A DNA stretch of 64,000 nt, taken from positions 248,001-312,000 of the forward strand of contig NZ_CP117411.1 of assembly GCF_028607085.1 (NCBI RefSeq), in the 5' to 3' direction. This DNA comes from Sphingomonas naphthae. GTDB lineage: Bacteria; Pseudomonadota; Alphaproteobacteria; Sphingomonadales; Sphingomonadaceae. Positions 27,938 to 36,400 of this stretch are shown here, one piece after another (position 1 is the stretch's first letter; each line of letters begins with the position of its first letter). The notes under the pieces were generated by a model. The model had not been told where the DNA came from, searched no databases, and saw only the letters and a list, made by a program, of their open reading frames with translations. The position numbers were made by a program, and so were the translations under genes.

Positions 27938-28237
27938 ATGGATGCCGCCGCTCTGATCGCTGCCAAACGCGCCGCGATCGCCTATGACGCGGACCTGATG
28001 GCCCGCCGTCCCGAGGGTTGCCCCCGCGCCGCCTGGAGGATGGAGAACACGAACCCCGCCGCGATCCGCCTGATCGTTCGCGACACGAAGCTCAAGACGC
28101 AGCCTCAGCGTGTCATCGTCTCCGACGCGACAGCGCAGTTCGAGGTGAAAGTCTACGGCGACAAGCGCCTGATCGAGAGCATCGACCTGCGCGCGGCCGA
28201 CGCCGAGCATCGCCTCGCGCGCTATATGCCGGCCTGA
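27938..28237 (+). CDS. Hypothetical phage protein, 99 residues
   Basis: ATG 27938 follows GAAAGGGA. Starts MDAAALIAAKRAAIAYDADL and has a C-terminal half with alternating strand pattern (RVIVSDATAQFEVKVYGDKR). No known motif. Three bases separate it from the next gene, so they are likely cotranslated. Confidence 0.6.
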   Translation: MDAAALIAAKRAAIAYDADLMARRPEGCPRAAWRMENTNPAAIRLIVRDTKLKTQPQRVIVSDATAQFEVKVYGDKRLIESIDLRAADAEHRLARYMPA

Positions 28238-28240
28238 TCG

Positions 28241-28600
28241 ATGAACGGTTTTCGCGAGGCACTGTCCATGCTGTGCCTGACATTCGAGGAGGCGGCCGAG
28301 CTGTTGCCCGGCCGGGAGCCCGGAAGCCTGCTCAGCGTCACGATGATCAAGGACTATGCGCGAGGCAAGAGCCGCGTGCCGGCCGACGTATGGGAGACGC
28401 TGGGCAATCTGTTCGAGGCTGTCGACCAGGCGACCGACGAGATCATCGCCGATCAGGGCGAAGCCGATGGCGGGACGGCAACGCTACCGCTCGACGTAGA
28501 TGTCTGGGCGATCGACCTACCGCACGATTCGCTTAAGCGTGCGGCTTTCGCACGAGCGCGGCTTATCCTCGGGCCGTCGCTCATTGTCGCCGTATCCTAG
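28241..28600 (+). CDS. Putative HTH DNA-binding protein, last gene of the left-end cluster
   Basis: 119 residues. Residues 10-50 look like a helix-turn-helix: LTFEEAAELLPGREPGS, then SVTMIKDYARGKSRVPADVW, followed by an acidic helix and a hydrophobic C-terminus. The call rests on pattern only. As the one regulator-like protein of the cluster it could control it, in the way Aca proteins control anti-CRISPR genes, but no such link is shown. Its stop overlaps the stop of the converging late operon by a shared CTAG. Confidence 0.5.
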   Translation: MNGFREALSMLCLTFEEAAELLPGREPGSLLSVTMIKDYARGKSRVPADVWETLGNLFEAVDQATDEIIADQGEADGGTATLPLDVDVWAIDLPHDSLKRAAFARARLILGPSLIVAVS

Positions 28601-29115
28601 CTCCCCGGCAACGCCAGCACATCGAACTGCACCCCCGCGCCAGCCGCCTCAGACGGTAGAACCCCCAAGGCAAGCAGCGACTTGTCCACGAAGCATTTGA
28701 TCGTCGCCCCTGTGGTGGTGACCGTTCCGATCACCGGATAGCAGCGCGGCGGCTTGGTCTCCGTCGATGAGACATAGGGCGTGACGGTCAGTTTCCCGAC
28801 GCTTGGCAGCGCCGCCCAAGTGACGATCGCGGTCCCCGCCGCACCGGTCACCCCGCTCACCGTGCGGGAGATACGCGGCTGCACGTCGTCCGCCCGGCGG
28901 TATACGAGGCTGTTCCCCACAGCCCCGCCGATCATCTCCATGGGAGGCGCGCTGGATGAGGGCTGGGGGATGGGCGCCTGCACCACCGCCGTCGCCTGCG
29001 CGGCGGCGGTGGCGGCTATCACAGATTGGTCGATCTGGCCGTTGATGTAGACCTGCGCTCGCGCCGCCGTGGCCGACAGCATGAGCGGGGCGAGGCAAAG
29101 CGCGAGCCGGATCAT
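28597..29115 (-). CDS. Secreted hypothetical protein at the end of the late operon
   Basis: 172 residues with a clear signal peptide (MIRLALCLAPLMLSATAARA, cut before QVY). The mature part has alternating polar/valine strands and two cysteines (RCYPVIGTVTTTGATIKCFV). ATG 29115 follows GGAGA. It is the distal gene of the late operon, three bases after another secreted protein. A host-exported phage product is unusual; function unknown. Confidence 0.7.
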   Translation of the reverse strand: MIRLALCLAPLMLSATAARAQVYINGQIDQSVIAATAAAQATAVVQAPIPQPSSSAPPMEMIGGAVGNSLVYRRADDVQPRISRTVSGVTGAAGTAIVTWAALPSVGKLTVTPYVSSTETKPPRCYPVIGTVTTTGATIKCFVDKSLLALGVLPSEAAGAGVQFDVLALPGS

Positions 29116-29118
29116 CGA

Positions 29119-30441
29119 TCAATCTCCGGTGAAGCTGCTGTAGACGTGGAGTGCGGCGAGCGCGTTCGCCCCGTTGGCAAAACGACAGCGATAGTTCGCC
29201 GCGCGCACCCGGACATTGAGATCGAGGGTCGCACCGGCCGTCACGGCGGCGCCTGCGGCGATGATCCAGAAGCTCCCGTCGTGCGACATGTCGACATAGG
29301 CGGTGCCGCCCGAAGCATCGGCCAGGAAGGTGCAGCCGAAATAGGATGCGTTGCCGGGCTGTGCGATAGCGGTGCTGGTGTAGGTCGCGCTCGCCGCCAG
29401 CGCGGCGTTGTTCAAGCGTCCACCGGTGCCATTCAGACCGGCCATCTTCACATAGAGGCCGTTGGTGTCGCCGCGCTGGCGGACCGTCGAGATGCCATCG
29501 GGCGCAAGCAGGACAGGATAGCTTACACCAAACACGCCAGTGAAACTGATGCTGGAGCCATCCACCGGCCAGCCGCTTGCGGTGATGTCGTTGCCGGAGG
29601 GCGCAACAAGCGTCGCGGTGGGCGAGCCGTTCAGGCGATACCAGGCCCGAATGTAGTTACCGGCCGTCGTCGCGGTGGGCGCAACATTGCTGGCGTAGCC
29701 CAATACCCCTGCGCCAAGCAGACCGGTGCCGACGGCGCCGCTTGCCGAAGTGACGTCGCGCTGGCGATCCCAACTTGAGCCGTTGTATACTTGGCCCCGG
29801 CCAGAAACGAACAAGCTGTTGTAGCTATTTGCTTGAGCGTCGCCCGTAGCCGAATTTATAGCTAACAGGGTGCCAACGGAGTCAGTCAGAAACGTAGCGC
29901 CAGCACCCGTCGTGGACATCTGCCAGTTGACCCACTGCCCCGACGTGCGCGCCTGAGGGCCGACGATACCGCCAGACGGGAACAGGGTGGTAGTTGCAGT
30001 CGTGCCACCCTGAATAGGAGATGCGACGTTGAACTGACCAAACTCAGGATTGACCGAGATAGCACCGGTGGCGCTGGTCCGCAGCGTCCGCGTCACTCCA
30101 CCGCTATCCGTACCAGCCACGACATTCGGGTTACCGACAGCGGCTGCGCCGTTGGCAGCTTGGCCACCGACCGCCACTGGCTTCCCGTTCGTCACCCCCT
30201 GGACCGCCTGCGCGTTGGTCGCGTCGGAGCCGGGAGCGGCGGTGGTCCCATTGGAGGGGGTCGAGACCGGCAACGGATCGGCGGCGCTGACCGTCTTGGC
30301 CTTGCCGTCCGGCCCGGCGAATACCTGCGCCTGCTTGGGCACGAAGCCAGCCGGCGCGGTGATCGTCTCCTGAGCCGAGAGCGGCCCACAGAGACACAGG
30401 GCCATCGCGGCAAGGAAGCCGCGCACGAGGAAATCACGCAT
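29119..30441 (-). CDS. Secreted, tail-fibre-like protein, 440 residues
   Basis: Strong signal peptide (RGFLAAMALCLCGPLSAQ). The mature protein starts with a segment seen in phage distal-tail proteins (FVPKQAQVFAGPDGKAKTVS, then AADPLPVSTPSNG), continues with Gly/Ala/Thr-rich strands and ends FANGANALAALHVYSSFTGD. The start overlaps the stop of the 48-residue gene. It may be a surface-exposed or particle-attached adhesin-like protein; the signal peptide argues for export from the lysogen or infected cell. Confidence 0.65.
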   Translation of the reverse strand: MRDFLVRGFLAAMALCLCGPLSAQETITAPAGFVPKQAQVFAGPDGKAKTVSAADPLPVSTPSNGTTAAPGSDATNAQAVQGVTNGKPVAVGGQAANGAAAVGNPNVVAGTDSGGVTRTLRTSATGAISVNPEFGQFNVASPIQGGTTATTTLFPSGGIVGPQARTSGQWVNWQMSTTGAGATFLTDSVGTLLAINSATGDAQANSYNSLFVSGRGQVYNGSSWDRQRDVTSASGAVGTGLLGAGVLGYASNVAPTATTAGNYIRAWYRLNGSPTATLVAPSGNDITASGWPVDGSSISFTGVFGVSYPVLLAPDGISTVRQRGDTNGLYVKMAGLNGTGGRLNNAALAASATYTSTAIAQPGNASYFGCTFLADASGGTAYVDMSHDGSFWIIAAGAAVTAGATLDLNVRVRAANYRCRFANGANALAALHVYSSFTGD

Positions 30442-30580
30442 TGGGGGTGGGCTCCTTGGGTTCGGTCGCCGGCTCGGGCGCCTTGGGCTTGATGATCTTG
30501 TTGGCGAGGGCGGTGCCGACGGCCAGGATGAGCTGGGCGAGCGCGGCGGCGAGGGCCTCGCGGGCGAGGCGGCCGATCAT
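30434..30580 (-). CDS. 48-residue protein between endolysin and secreted fibre-like gene
   Basis: An amphipathic alanine/leucine-rich N-terminal half (MIGRLAREALAAALAQLILA) is followed by a Lys/Pro/Glu-rich tail ending TPNA. It overlaps the endolysin stop (ATGA) and the next start by eight bases, and this tight packing is the main support. It may belong to the lysis set, for example as a small membrane-active peptide. Confidence 0.6.
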   Translation of the reverse strand: MIGRLAREALAAALAQLILAVGTALANKIIKPKAPEPATEPKEPTPNA

Positions 30581-31212
30581 GCGGCCTTGCTCCATGCCGC
30601 CCACCAGCGGGTTCCGGGTAAGAAACTGCGGGTCCGGTTGTGCCAGCCGCCCACGAAGGCCTTGTCGGGGTCGTTCGGCCCCTCGTTGCTAGCCAGATAC
30701 TCGTCGAAGGCGATGCGGGCATCGGCCCATCGTGCAGCCGCCTCGGGCTCCCCGTAGCGATCGAGGAAGCCGGAATAGGCCGCCACCGTCTTCGGTCCGA
30801 TGTCGCCGTCCTGCACGACGCCGATCATCTTCTGCATCATCTTGATCGCGCGATCGGGGCCGGAGCCCCAGCCCTTGTCCATGATGGAAGCGGTGACGCG
30901 ATTCCACCGGAGCCGGCCGAAACCGGGATCCGTGTAGTAGAGCTTCACGCCGATGCTGATCGCTTCCTCAATCGTGAGGTCGCGGATCGCGATCCGCATC
31001 GCCGCAGCCTCCAGCACGACGCCGCGAAAGGCGTTGAGCGCATAGGCGGTGACACCGAACTTGGAGCCGACCAGCGAGCCGACGTTGCGCTGCTGCTTCC
31101 AGCCCTTTCGATACGACGCGGGATCGTACCAATTGCCGTTGTCGGCGGGGTGGAGGCTGAGGCCACCCTCGTGCGCGCGGATGTATCCGGCGATGAAGTC
31201 GCGGGCGAGCAT
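30577..31212 (-). CDS. Endolysin: GH108 N-acetylmuramidase with peptidoglycan-binding domain
   Basis: 211 residues. The catalytic glutamate of family GH108 lies in AHEGGLS (Glu15), followed by FGVTAYALNAFRG and IGVKLYYTDPGFGRLRWNRV, as in bacterial and phage GH108 enzymes. The C-terminal part (MMQKMIGVVQDGDIGPKTVA) matches the PG_binding_3 domain. It cuts the glycan backbone at lysis. ATG 31212; an in-frame GTG at 31218 overlaps the holin stop (GTGA) and could also serve. No signal peptide, so a holin is needed. Confidence 0.93.
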   Translation of the reverse strand: MLARDFIAGYIRAHEGGLSLHPADNGNWYDPASYRKGWKQQRNVGSLVGSKFGVTAYALNAFRGVVLEAAAMRIAIRDLTIEEAISIGVKLYYTDPGFGRLRWNRVTASIMDKGWGSGPDRAIKMMQKMIGVVQDGDIGPKTVAAYSGFLDRYGEPEAAARWADARIAFDEYLASNEGPNDPDKAFVGGWHNRTRSFLPGTRWWAAWSKAA

Positions 31213-31214
31213 GG

Positions 31215-31496
31215 TCACTCCCCCTTCACGCGGGCTACGCTGTCGTCAGCAGCGCGGGCGACGGTGACGAGCTGGGCTTTGGCGGAATGGCTGCGCCAGA
31301 GCGCATAGCCCGTCGTGACGATCGCCAGCACCAGGCCGGAGATCAGGGCTTCGTCGGCGTGGCCGATATAGCCCCGGCGGATCAGCCAGCCGGCCAGCAG
31401 GGCGGCGGCGTAGCGGGCTGCGGTCGCCAGCATCGCGGGCACGGGGTCGGGATTGACGACCAGCGGGGTGCTGGTCGCCTCGGGGGCGTCGGTCAT
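31215..31496 (-). CDS. Putative holin (Pam3-gp28-like)
   Basis: 93 residues with two hydrophobic segments (about 22-40, LATAARYAAALLAGWLIRRG, and 50-66, ISGLVLAIVTTGYALW) and a charged C-terminus. Size, topology and its place directly before the endolysin match alphaproteobacterial phage holins of the Pam3-gp28 type. ATG 31496 follows GGGAG. It would open the membrane for the endolysin at a set time. Confidence 0.75.
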   Translation of the reverse strand: MTDAPEATSTPLVVNPDPVPAMLATAARYAAALLAGWLIRRGYIGHADEALISGLVLAIVTTGYALWRSHSAKAQLVTVARAADDSVARVKGE

Positions 31497-31514
31497 GTTG
31501 GTCTCCCTGTTGGG

Positions 31515-31946
31515 CTAGGTTGCCGGCTTCTCGTCGAACACGGCGGCTTGGATGATCGCGGCGGAAACACCCGCTTTCTCGGTGGCCTCGGCCACGAGTT
31601 GCTGGCCGCGCATCGCCTTCACCTTGGCGGCGGCCTCGCTGGCGCGCTTCGGATCCTGCTCGATCAGCAGGAGCAGGGCGTCGAGGCAGGCGGTCAGATT
31701 ATTGATGCGATGTCGGTCGAGCGCCCGCTCGGCGGCGTGCTGCGCGTCCTTCTGCTCAAGCACCTTTTCCAGTTTCTCGACGCGGTGGAGCAGGTCGGTG
31801 CGCAGCTTTTCCTCCGCGTCGATGGTGATTTTTCGCCACGGATTGATCTGGCGTACGATGATGCCGAGCAGGGCGAAGAAGGCGCCCGACGTCGCCACGG
31901 CCGTGATCCAGCCATAAGGCGAGGTGACATGCACCGCGCCGCCCAT
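31515..31946 (-). CDS. Membrane-anchored coiled-coil protein (possible i-spanin)
   Basis: 143 residues: one N-terminal membrane segment (WITAVATSGAFFALLGIIVR), then a basic stretch and a long heptad-rich helix (EKLRTDLLHRVEKLEKVLEQ). Inner-membrane anchor plus periplasmic coiled coil is the plan of i-spanins. No lipoprotein o-spanin frame was found inside it, so the assignment is tentative. The start overlaps the preceding stop (TGATG). Confidence 0.6.
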   Translation of the reverse strand: MGGAVHVTSPYGWITAVATSGAFFALLGIIVRQINPWRKITIDAEEKLRTDLLHRVEKLEKVLEQKDAQHAAERALDRHRINNLTACLDALLLLIEQDPKRASEAAAKVKAMRGQQLVAEATEKAGVSAAIIQAAVFDEKPAT

Positions 31947-32221
31947 CACCGCGAGCCTTGGCGGATCAGGATGAGGACGTAGACTGCCAGCGCGCCGCAC
32001 AGAGCGTAGAGCGCCGCCCACGACGCCTCATCGCCCGGAGCGACATACCACCGCCCGACGAAGCCCACGATCAGAAGCGCGGTGAAGAAGAGGGCGGCAA
32101 GGTAGCTGTCGTTGCCGCGCGGCCTGCCGGCCAGCGTCCGCCATGCGCTGGCCGCCAACAGGGCGAGCGGCGGCAGCCACAGGATCAGGCACAGGAGGCG
32201 GGTGATCTCGAGGAGCGTCAT
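31946..32221 (-). CDS. Three-segment small membrane protein of the lysis module
   Basis: 91 residues with hydrophobic segments at about 6-26, 41-60 and 68-87 and short charged loops (RTLAGRPRGNDSYLA). Start ATG 32221 overlaps the S74-fibre stop. Its position between fibre and holin suggests a second holin or antiholin; the sequence does not decide. Confidence 0.6.
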   Translation of the reverse strand: MTLLEITRLLCLILWLPPLALLAASAWRTLAGRPRGNDSYLAALFFTALLIVGFVGRWYVAPGDEASWAALYALCGALAVYVLILIRQGSR

Positions 32222-33477
32222 CACGCCGCCTCCAGCGCCGCAAGCCGCTGCTCCTGGCCGGCCATCAGGAAGAACATCAGCTCATCCGGGCGGATGCCGT
32301 ACAGGTCGCCCGCCGAGCGCGCCTTCGTCGGGGGCTGCGCGGGTTGGCCAGGGTTCGGCGGCGCGATCATCCGGCCATCCTCGTCCATCACCGCCGGCGA
32401 AGGCGGGACGGCGGCGGTACAGGCCTTGGCCTCCACCGCATCCCACTTCTCATAGGTCAGGAAGGCATAGCGGCTCGACGAGGCCGAGGGGGTGATCGGG
32501 TCGATCAGCCCGTGCGCCGCCATGATCGCCCACACCTGCTGCGCTTTCACGCCGACATGCAGGCGCGCATTGGCTTCGCCCTTTTCGGCGATGGCATCGA
32601 GCAGCTGGTAGACGCCGATCGTGGCCGCGATCTCCCTGGCGGCGGCAAGCTCCGCCGTCTCCAGCGCCCCGCGCCACTTCTTCGTCCGCGCATCCGAGGT
32701 GACGATCGAGCCGGAGGCGGCGGCGACATAGCTCCAGCGAAAGCCGCTGGTGCCAAGGGCCACCGCATTGTCGGTGCCCGGCCGAAAGGCGGCGGCCGTG
32801 GCCAGCGCCACGTCGTTCGCGCCGACCCGCAGGTAGCATGCGCCGTCCGACAGCGATGCAAGGCCGATCGAGCCGAGGCCGGACGAGATGCGCGTTCCGA
32901 ACCCCGGCACGAACGCCATCACCGCGAGATTGAGGCTGTAGTCGTTGCGAAGGAGGCGAAGCTGGACGGTATCGTCCACCGCCCGGCCGAGCAGATCGAG
33001 CGTGTAGCCGTCGGCGCTGGTATTGAGCCGGGTGAAGTCACTGATGACGCCGCGAACCACGCCGCCCGCAACCAGCGCGAACATGTTGGCGCCGATGCGG
33101 TACAGGCCCGTGTCCTGATCGCTGGCGAAGCGGATCGCCGGCGCGGCGACACTGCCGTCGGGGAAGAGCCCCTGGCCGACCCCATCGCGAACATTCTGGT
33201 AGCTGTCACGTAGGGCGGAGACTGCAATGGCGAGATCGCGGGCGAAGCTGGCGGTCGGCAGAACCGCATATGCCTGACCGGTGGCGTTGCCCCCCAGGTA
33301 AGGCGATACAAGAACGATCTGCGTTGCCGAGACGACATGATCGATCTCGATCACGGACCCATTCGGGCCGACAAATGCCTCCCCGCCGTTCAGATTGGAG
33401 ACGAAATCGGTCCCGACGCCCGACACAGTCGTCGATCCATTGGTCACGGTGACCGTCCCCGCGCGATACCAGCCCAT
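32221..33477 (-). CDS. Tail fibre with S74 intramolecular chaperone
   Basis: 418 residues. The N-terminal part is beta-rich and binds the tail (MGWYRAGTVTVTNGSTTVSG). The C-terminal part starts with the S74 auto-cleavage site TSDARTK near residue 260, where the serine-aspartate pair cuts the chain after trimer folding, and continues with helices (YQLLDAIAEKGEANARLHVG, later FFLMAGQEQRLAALEAA) of the released chaperone. It probably recognises the host surface. It follows the J-like gene by nine bases. Confidence 0.88.
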   Translation of the reverse strand: MGWYRAGTVTVTNGSTTVSGVGTDFVSNLNGGEAFVGPNGSVIEIDHVVSATQIVLVSPYLGGNATGQAYAVLPTASFARDLAIAVSALRDSYQNVRDGVGQGLFPDGSVAAPAIRFASDQDTGLYRIGANMFALVAGGVVRGVISDFTRLNTSADGYTLDLLGRAVDDTVQLRLLRNDYSLNLAVMAFVPGFGTRISSGLGSIGLASLSDGACYLRVGANDVALATAAAFRPGTDNAVALGTSGFRWSYVAAASGSIVTSDARTKKWRGALETAELAAAREIAATIGVYQLLDAIAEKGEANARLHVGVKAQQVWAIMAAHGLIDPITPSASSSRYAFLTYEKWDAVEAKACTAAVPPSPAVMDEDGRMIAPPNPGQPAQPPTKARSAGDLYGIRPDELMFFLMAGQEQRLAALEAA

Positions 33478-33486
33478 ACTATTCTC

Positions 33487-36400
33487 CTATTGGATGGTGG
33501 TGGCGTTGAAGCCGAAAGCCTGAAGATCGATCGACAGCAGGGTCGCGCTGGCAGTGGCCGCAAATTCGATCTTGATCTCGCGGTCACCCGGAGCGCACTC
33601 GCGCGCATGGTACAGCGGCACGATCTGCTGATTATCGAGGGCGCCGTACTCACGGGCGTTGCCGTCGATCGTGATCCGAAACGCCCAGTCGCCCTGCGGC
33701 GCGGTGAAGCCCACGACCGCCACACTGCCCCCGATCGTTACAACGCCGCGCTTCTTGACTCCGATCGTGCGCGTCAGTGCGGTCTGCCACACCTGACGGC
33801 CCTGTCCGACGAGGCCGGCGTTCACGCGGGCGATCACCGGCACGACGGCCGAATTGTCCGTCAGCATGTCCGCTTCGATGCTGTTCGCCAGCAGCCGGCC
33901 GTAGAACATCGCGACGGGCTCGCCATCGACCAGTTCCAGGCCAAGCGCGCGAGTGAAACTGCCGTCCGCCGACTGAAGCCACAGGCCGATCGACGAACCC
34001 AGGAGCGCCAGATCGCTGGTGAAGCTACCATCCTCCAACTGCACGATCGCACGGACGCCTGCATAGACGCCGCCGACGCTGGCGATCTGCTGGAACCGCG
34101 CGGTGAGCTTGCCGGCCGCATCGGCGTAAGCGGCCTGAAGCGACACCACATCCGCCGAGAGCCCGCCAGCGGCGGCCTGAACGGCCGAGATGGCTTGCGC
34201 GTTCGCGCTGTCACCATTCGCTCGGGCGAGGGCTTCCGTCGAGACATCCGCGCGGGTCTTCGCGAGGCCCGTCGCCGGGTCGTTAACCTGGGCGGCCACA
34301 AGCGCCACGGCGGTGGCATTCGCGGAGTCGCCGTCGGCACGGGCGTTCTGTTCGGTGAAAAGATCAGCACGGGTCTTAGGCAGGCCGGTCGCAGGATCGT
34401 TTACCTGCGCGGACAGCCCTGCAATCGCCGTCGCGTTCGCACTATCGCCGTCTGCGCGGGCTGTTTCCTCCTGGGCGACGCGAGCGAGCGTCGCCGGGAG
34501 GCCTGTCGCCGGATGATTGACCTGGGCGGAAAGGCCAGAGATCGCCGTCGCATTGGCTCCATCCCCATCCGCGCGAGCAGTCTGCTCGCTGAACAGGTCC
34601 GCCCGCGTTCTGGGTAATCCGGTCGCCGGGTCGTTCACCTGGGCGGAAAGCCCGGCGATCTCCTGCGCGCGAGCTTCATTCTCGCCCGCGAAGACGCTGA
34701 CCTGCTGATATAGGTCAGCGCGCGTCTTCGCGAGGCCGGTGCCTGGATCGTTGACGATCGCCGCCAGGGCCTGACGGGCGAACGCCTCAGCCTCGATCGC
34801 GGAGGCCCGCGTCCCTTCCTCCGCCACAATCCGCGCTTCGGCCGCCCCGAGCCGGCTTTCCGCCGCATCAAGGCGGCTCGTGGTAGCTTGGGTGAGCGAG
34901 GTGAGAGCCTGCTGCGCGGAGATGATCGCCGCCTCGGCCTGTCCGGTACGGGCGGCCAATGAGAGCCGGGCCGATGCCTCGGCCGAGAAGCCGGCAACGA
35001 TGGTCGTGGTGAGATCAAACTGTATCTGAGCAACCTGAGCGCGGGCGGTGCGGGCGTCCTCGTCTCCCGACACGATGGCCCGGAGCGCGGCGTCCGCCGT
35101 CAGATCGTCGCCGAACGATGCCTGCCTGATGGTGGTAGACAGACCGGCGATCGAGGTTCCCGCCGAAATCTGCTGCTGCGCCAATTGCGAGATAAGCGAG
35201 GCCTGTTGTCCAAGCGCCGCGAGCGCGACCGTGATCTGCTCGGTCGTAACGCTGTCGGCGGTCACCAGTGCGCGCACCTGCTGATCCACCGATGCGAAGC
35301 CGCCCGCCATCTGCGCGGCGAGGCGCAGCCGTGAAGCGGCCTCTGCGGAGAGCCCGGCGACGATCGTGCTGGTCAGCTGAAAATGGACGTCAGCTTGCTG
35401 GGTGACGACCGACCGGGCCGACGCATCATCCGACAGAATGTCGCGAAGGAGAGTGGTATCGCTTGCGTCCCGCTCCGCGCGCAAACGGCGAATGGTCAGA
35501 TCGAAGCTCGAAACATCGCCATAGCTGCCGAGGGTCGACTCGATCGCCGAAAGGGTTGTGCTGAGAGCATCGACCGTGGTCTGGTCAGCCTTCGTCGTGA
35601 TCGTGCCAGCGAGCGCGTCATATTGCGTGCTGAGCGAGGTGACGACGGCCGATAGCCCGGTCAGCGTGGCCGCGTCCGCCTTCAGCGCGATCGTGGCATT
35701 GAGGCCGTCGAGCGCGATCTCCGCCGATGTCAGTCGCGCGATGATCGCGGTCAGGTCGGCCACCTGCGACGGGTCCAGTACCGCCAGCGCGATCTGTTCC
35801 TGGACGTAATTGACCGTCGCTTTCAGGTTGAGCGTGGCAGAGACCGCGTCCAGCGCCACCGTCACCTGGCTCAGTCGCTCGGCCTGCTGGTCGGTCGCGT
35901 AGAGGCGGGCCTTGCCGGTCAGCGGATCGATATAGATCCCCGCATCGCGCATCGCCGTCCGCGTCCGCTCGGCCTCCGCGATGGCGCGCAGCAAGGTGTC
36001 GGCCACGCTCGCCTCGGCGGCGGCGATCTGCCGCCCGGCGGCCTCGCGATCCAGCACCTCCACCGTGATGCGATCCGACAGGTCGGGGAGCTTCGTCTCG
36101 TTGATCGCCGAGATATCCGCCGTGAGGCCAGGCAGGCGCTCGTCGAAGATTTCATCAATGCGCCCGGTGATGTCGGGCACGGTGATGTCGATCAGATCGC
36201 CGACGGCGGCCGTGCGCTGGGCGACCAGCTCGGCCGGGACGCCAGCAACATTCGTACCTGCGGGAGCGCCGACCGTGGCGTTGTCCTCGGGCTTGGTGCC
36301 CTCATCATCCGCAATTCCCGACCAGTTCGCATCGTAGCCGGGCGTCGGCAGTGTCGTGCGATCAATTACTTGCAGGCTGGGGGTGGGCGGCGCGGTGCCG

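Noticed and set aside
26382-28600. Integrase or excisionase near the left attachment site
   Set aside because: None of the six left-end proteins has the tyrosine or serine recombinase motifs; it must lie beyond the window.
31515-31946. Nested o-spanin lipoprotein inside the coiled-coil gene
   Set aside because: No alternative frame with a lipobox (L-x-x-C after a signal) was seen.
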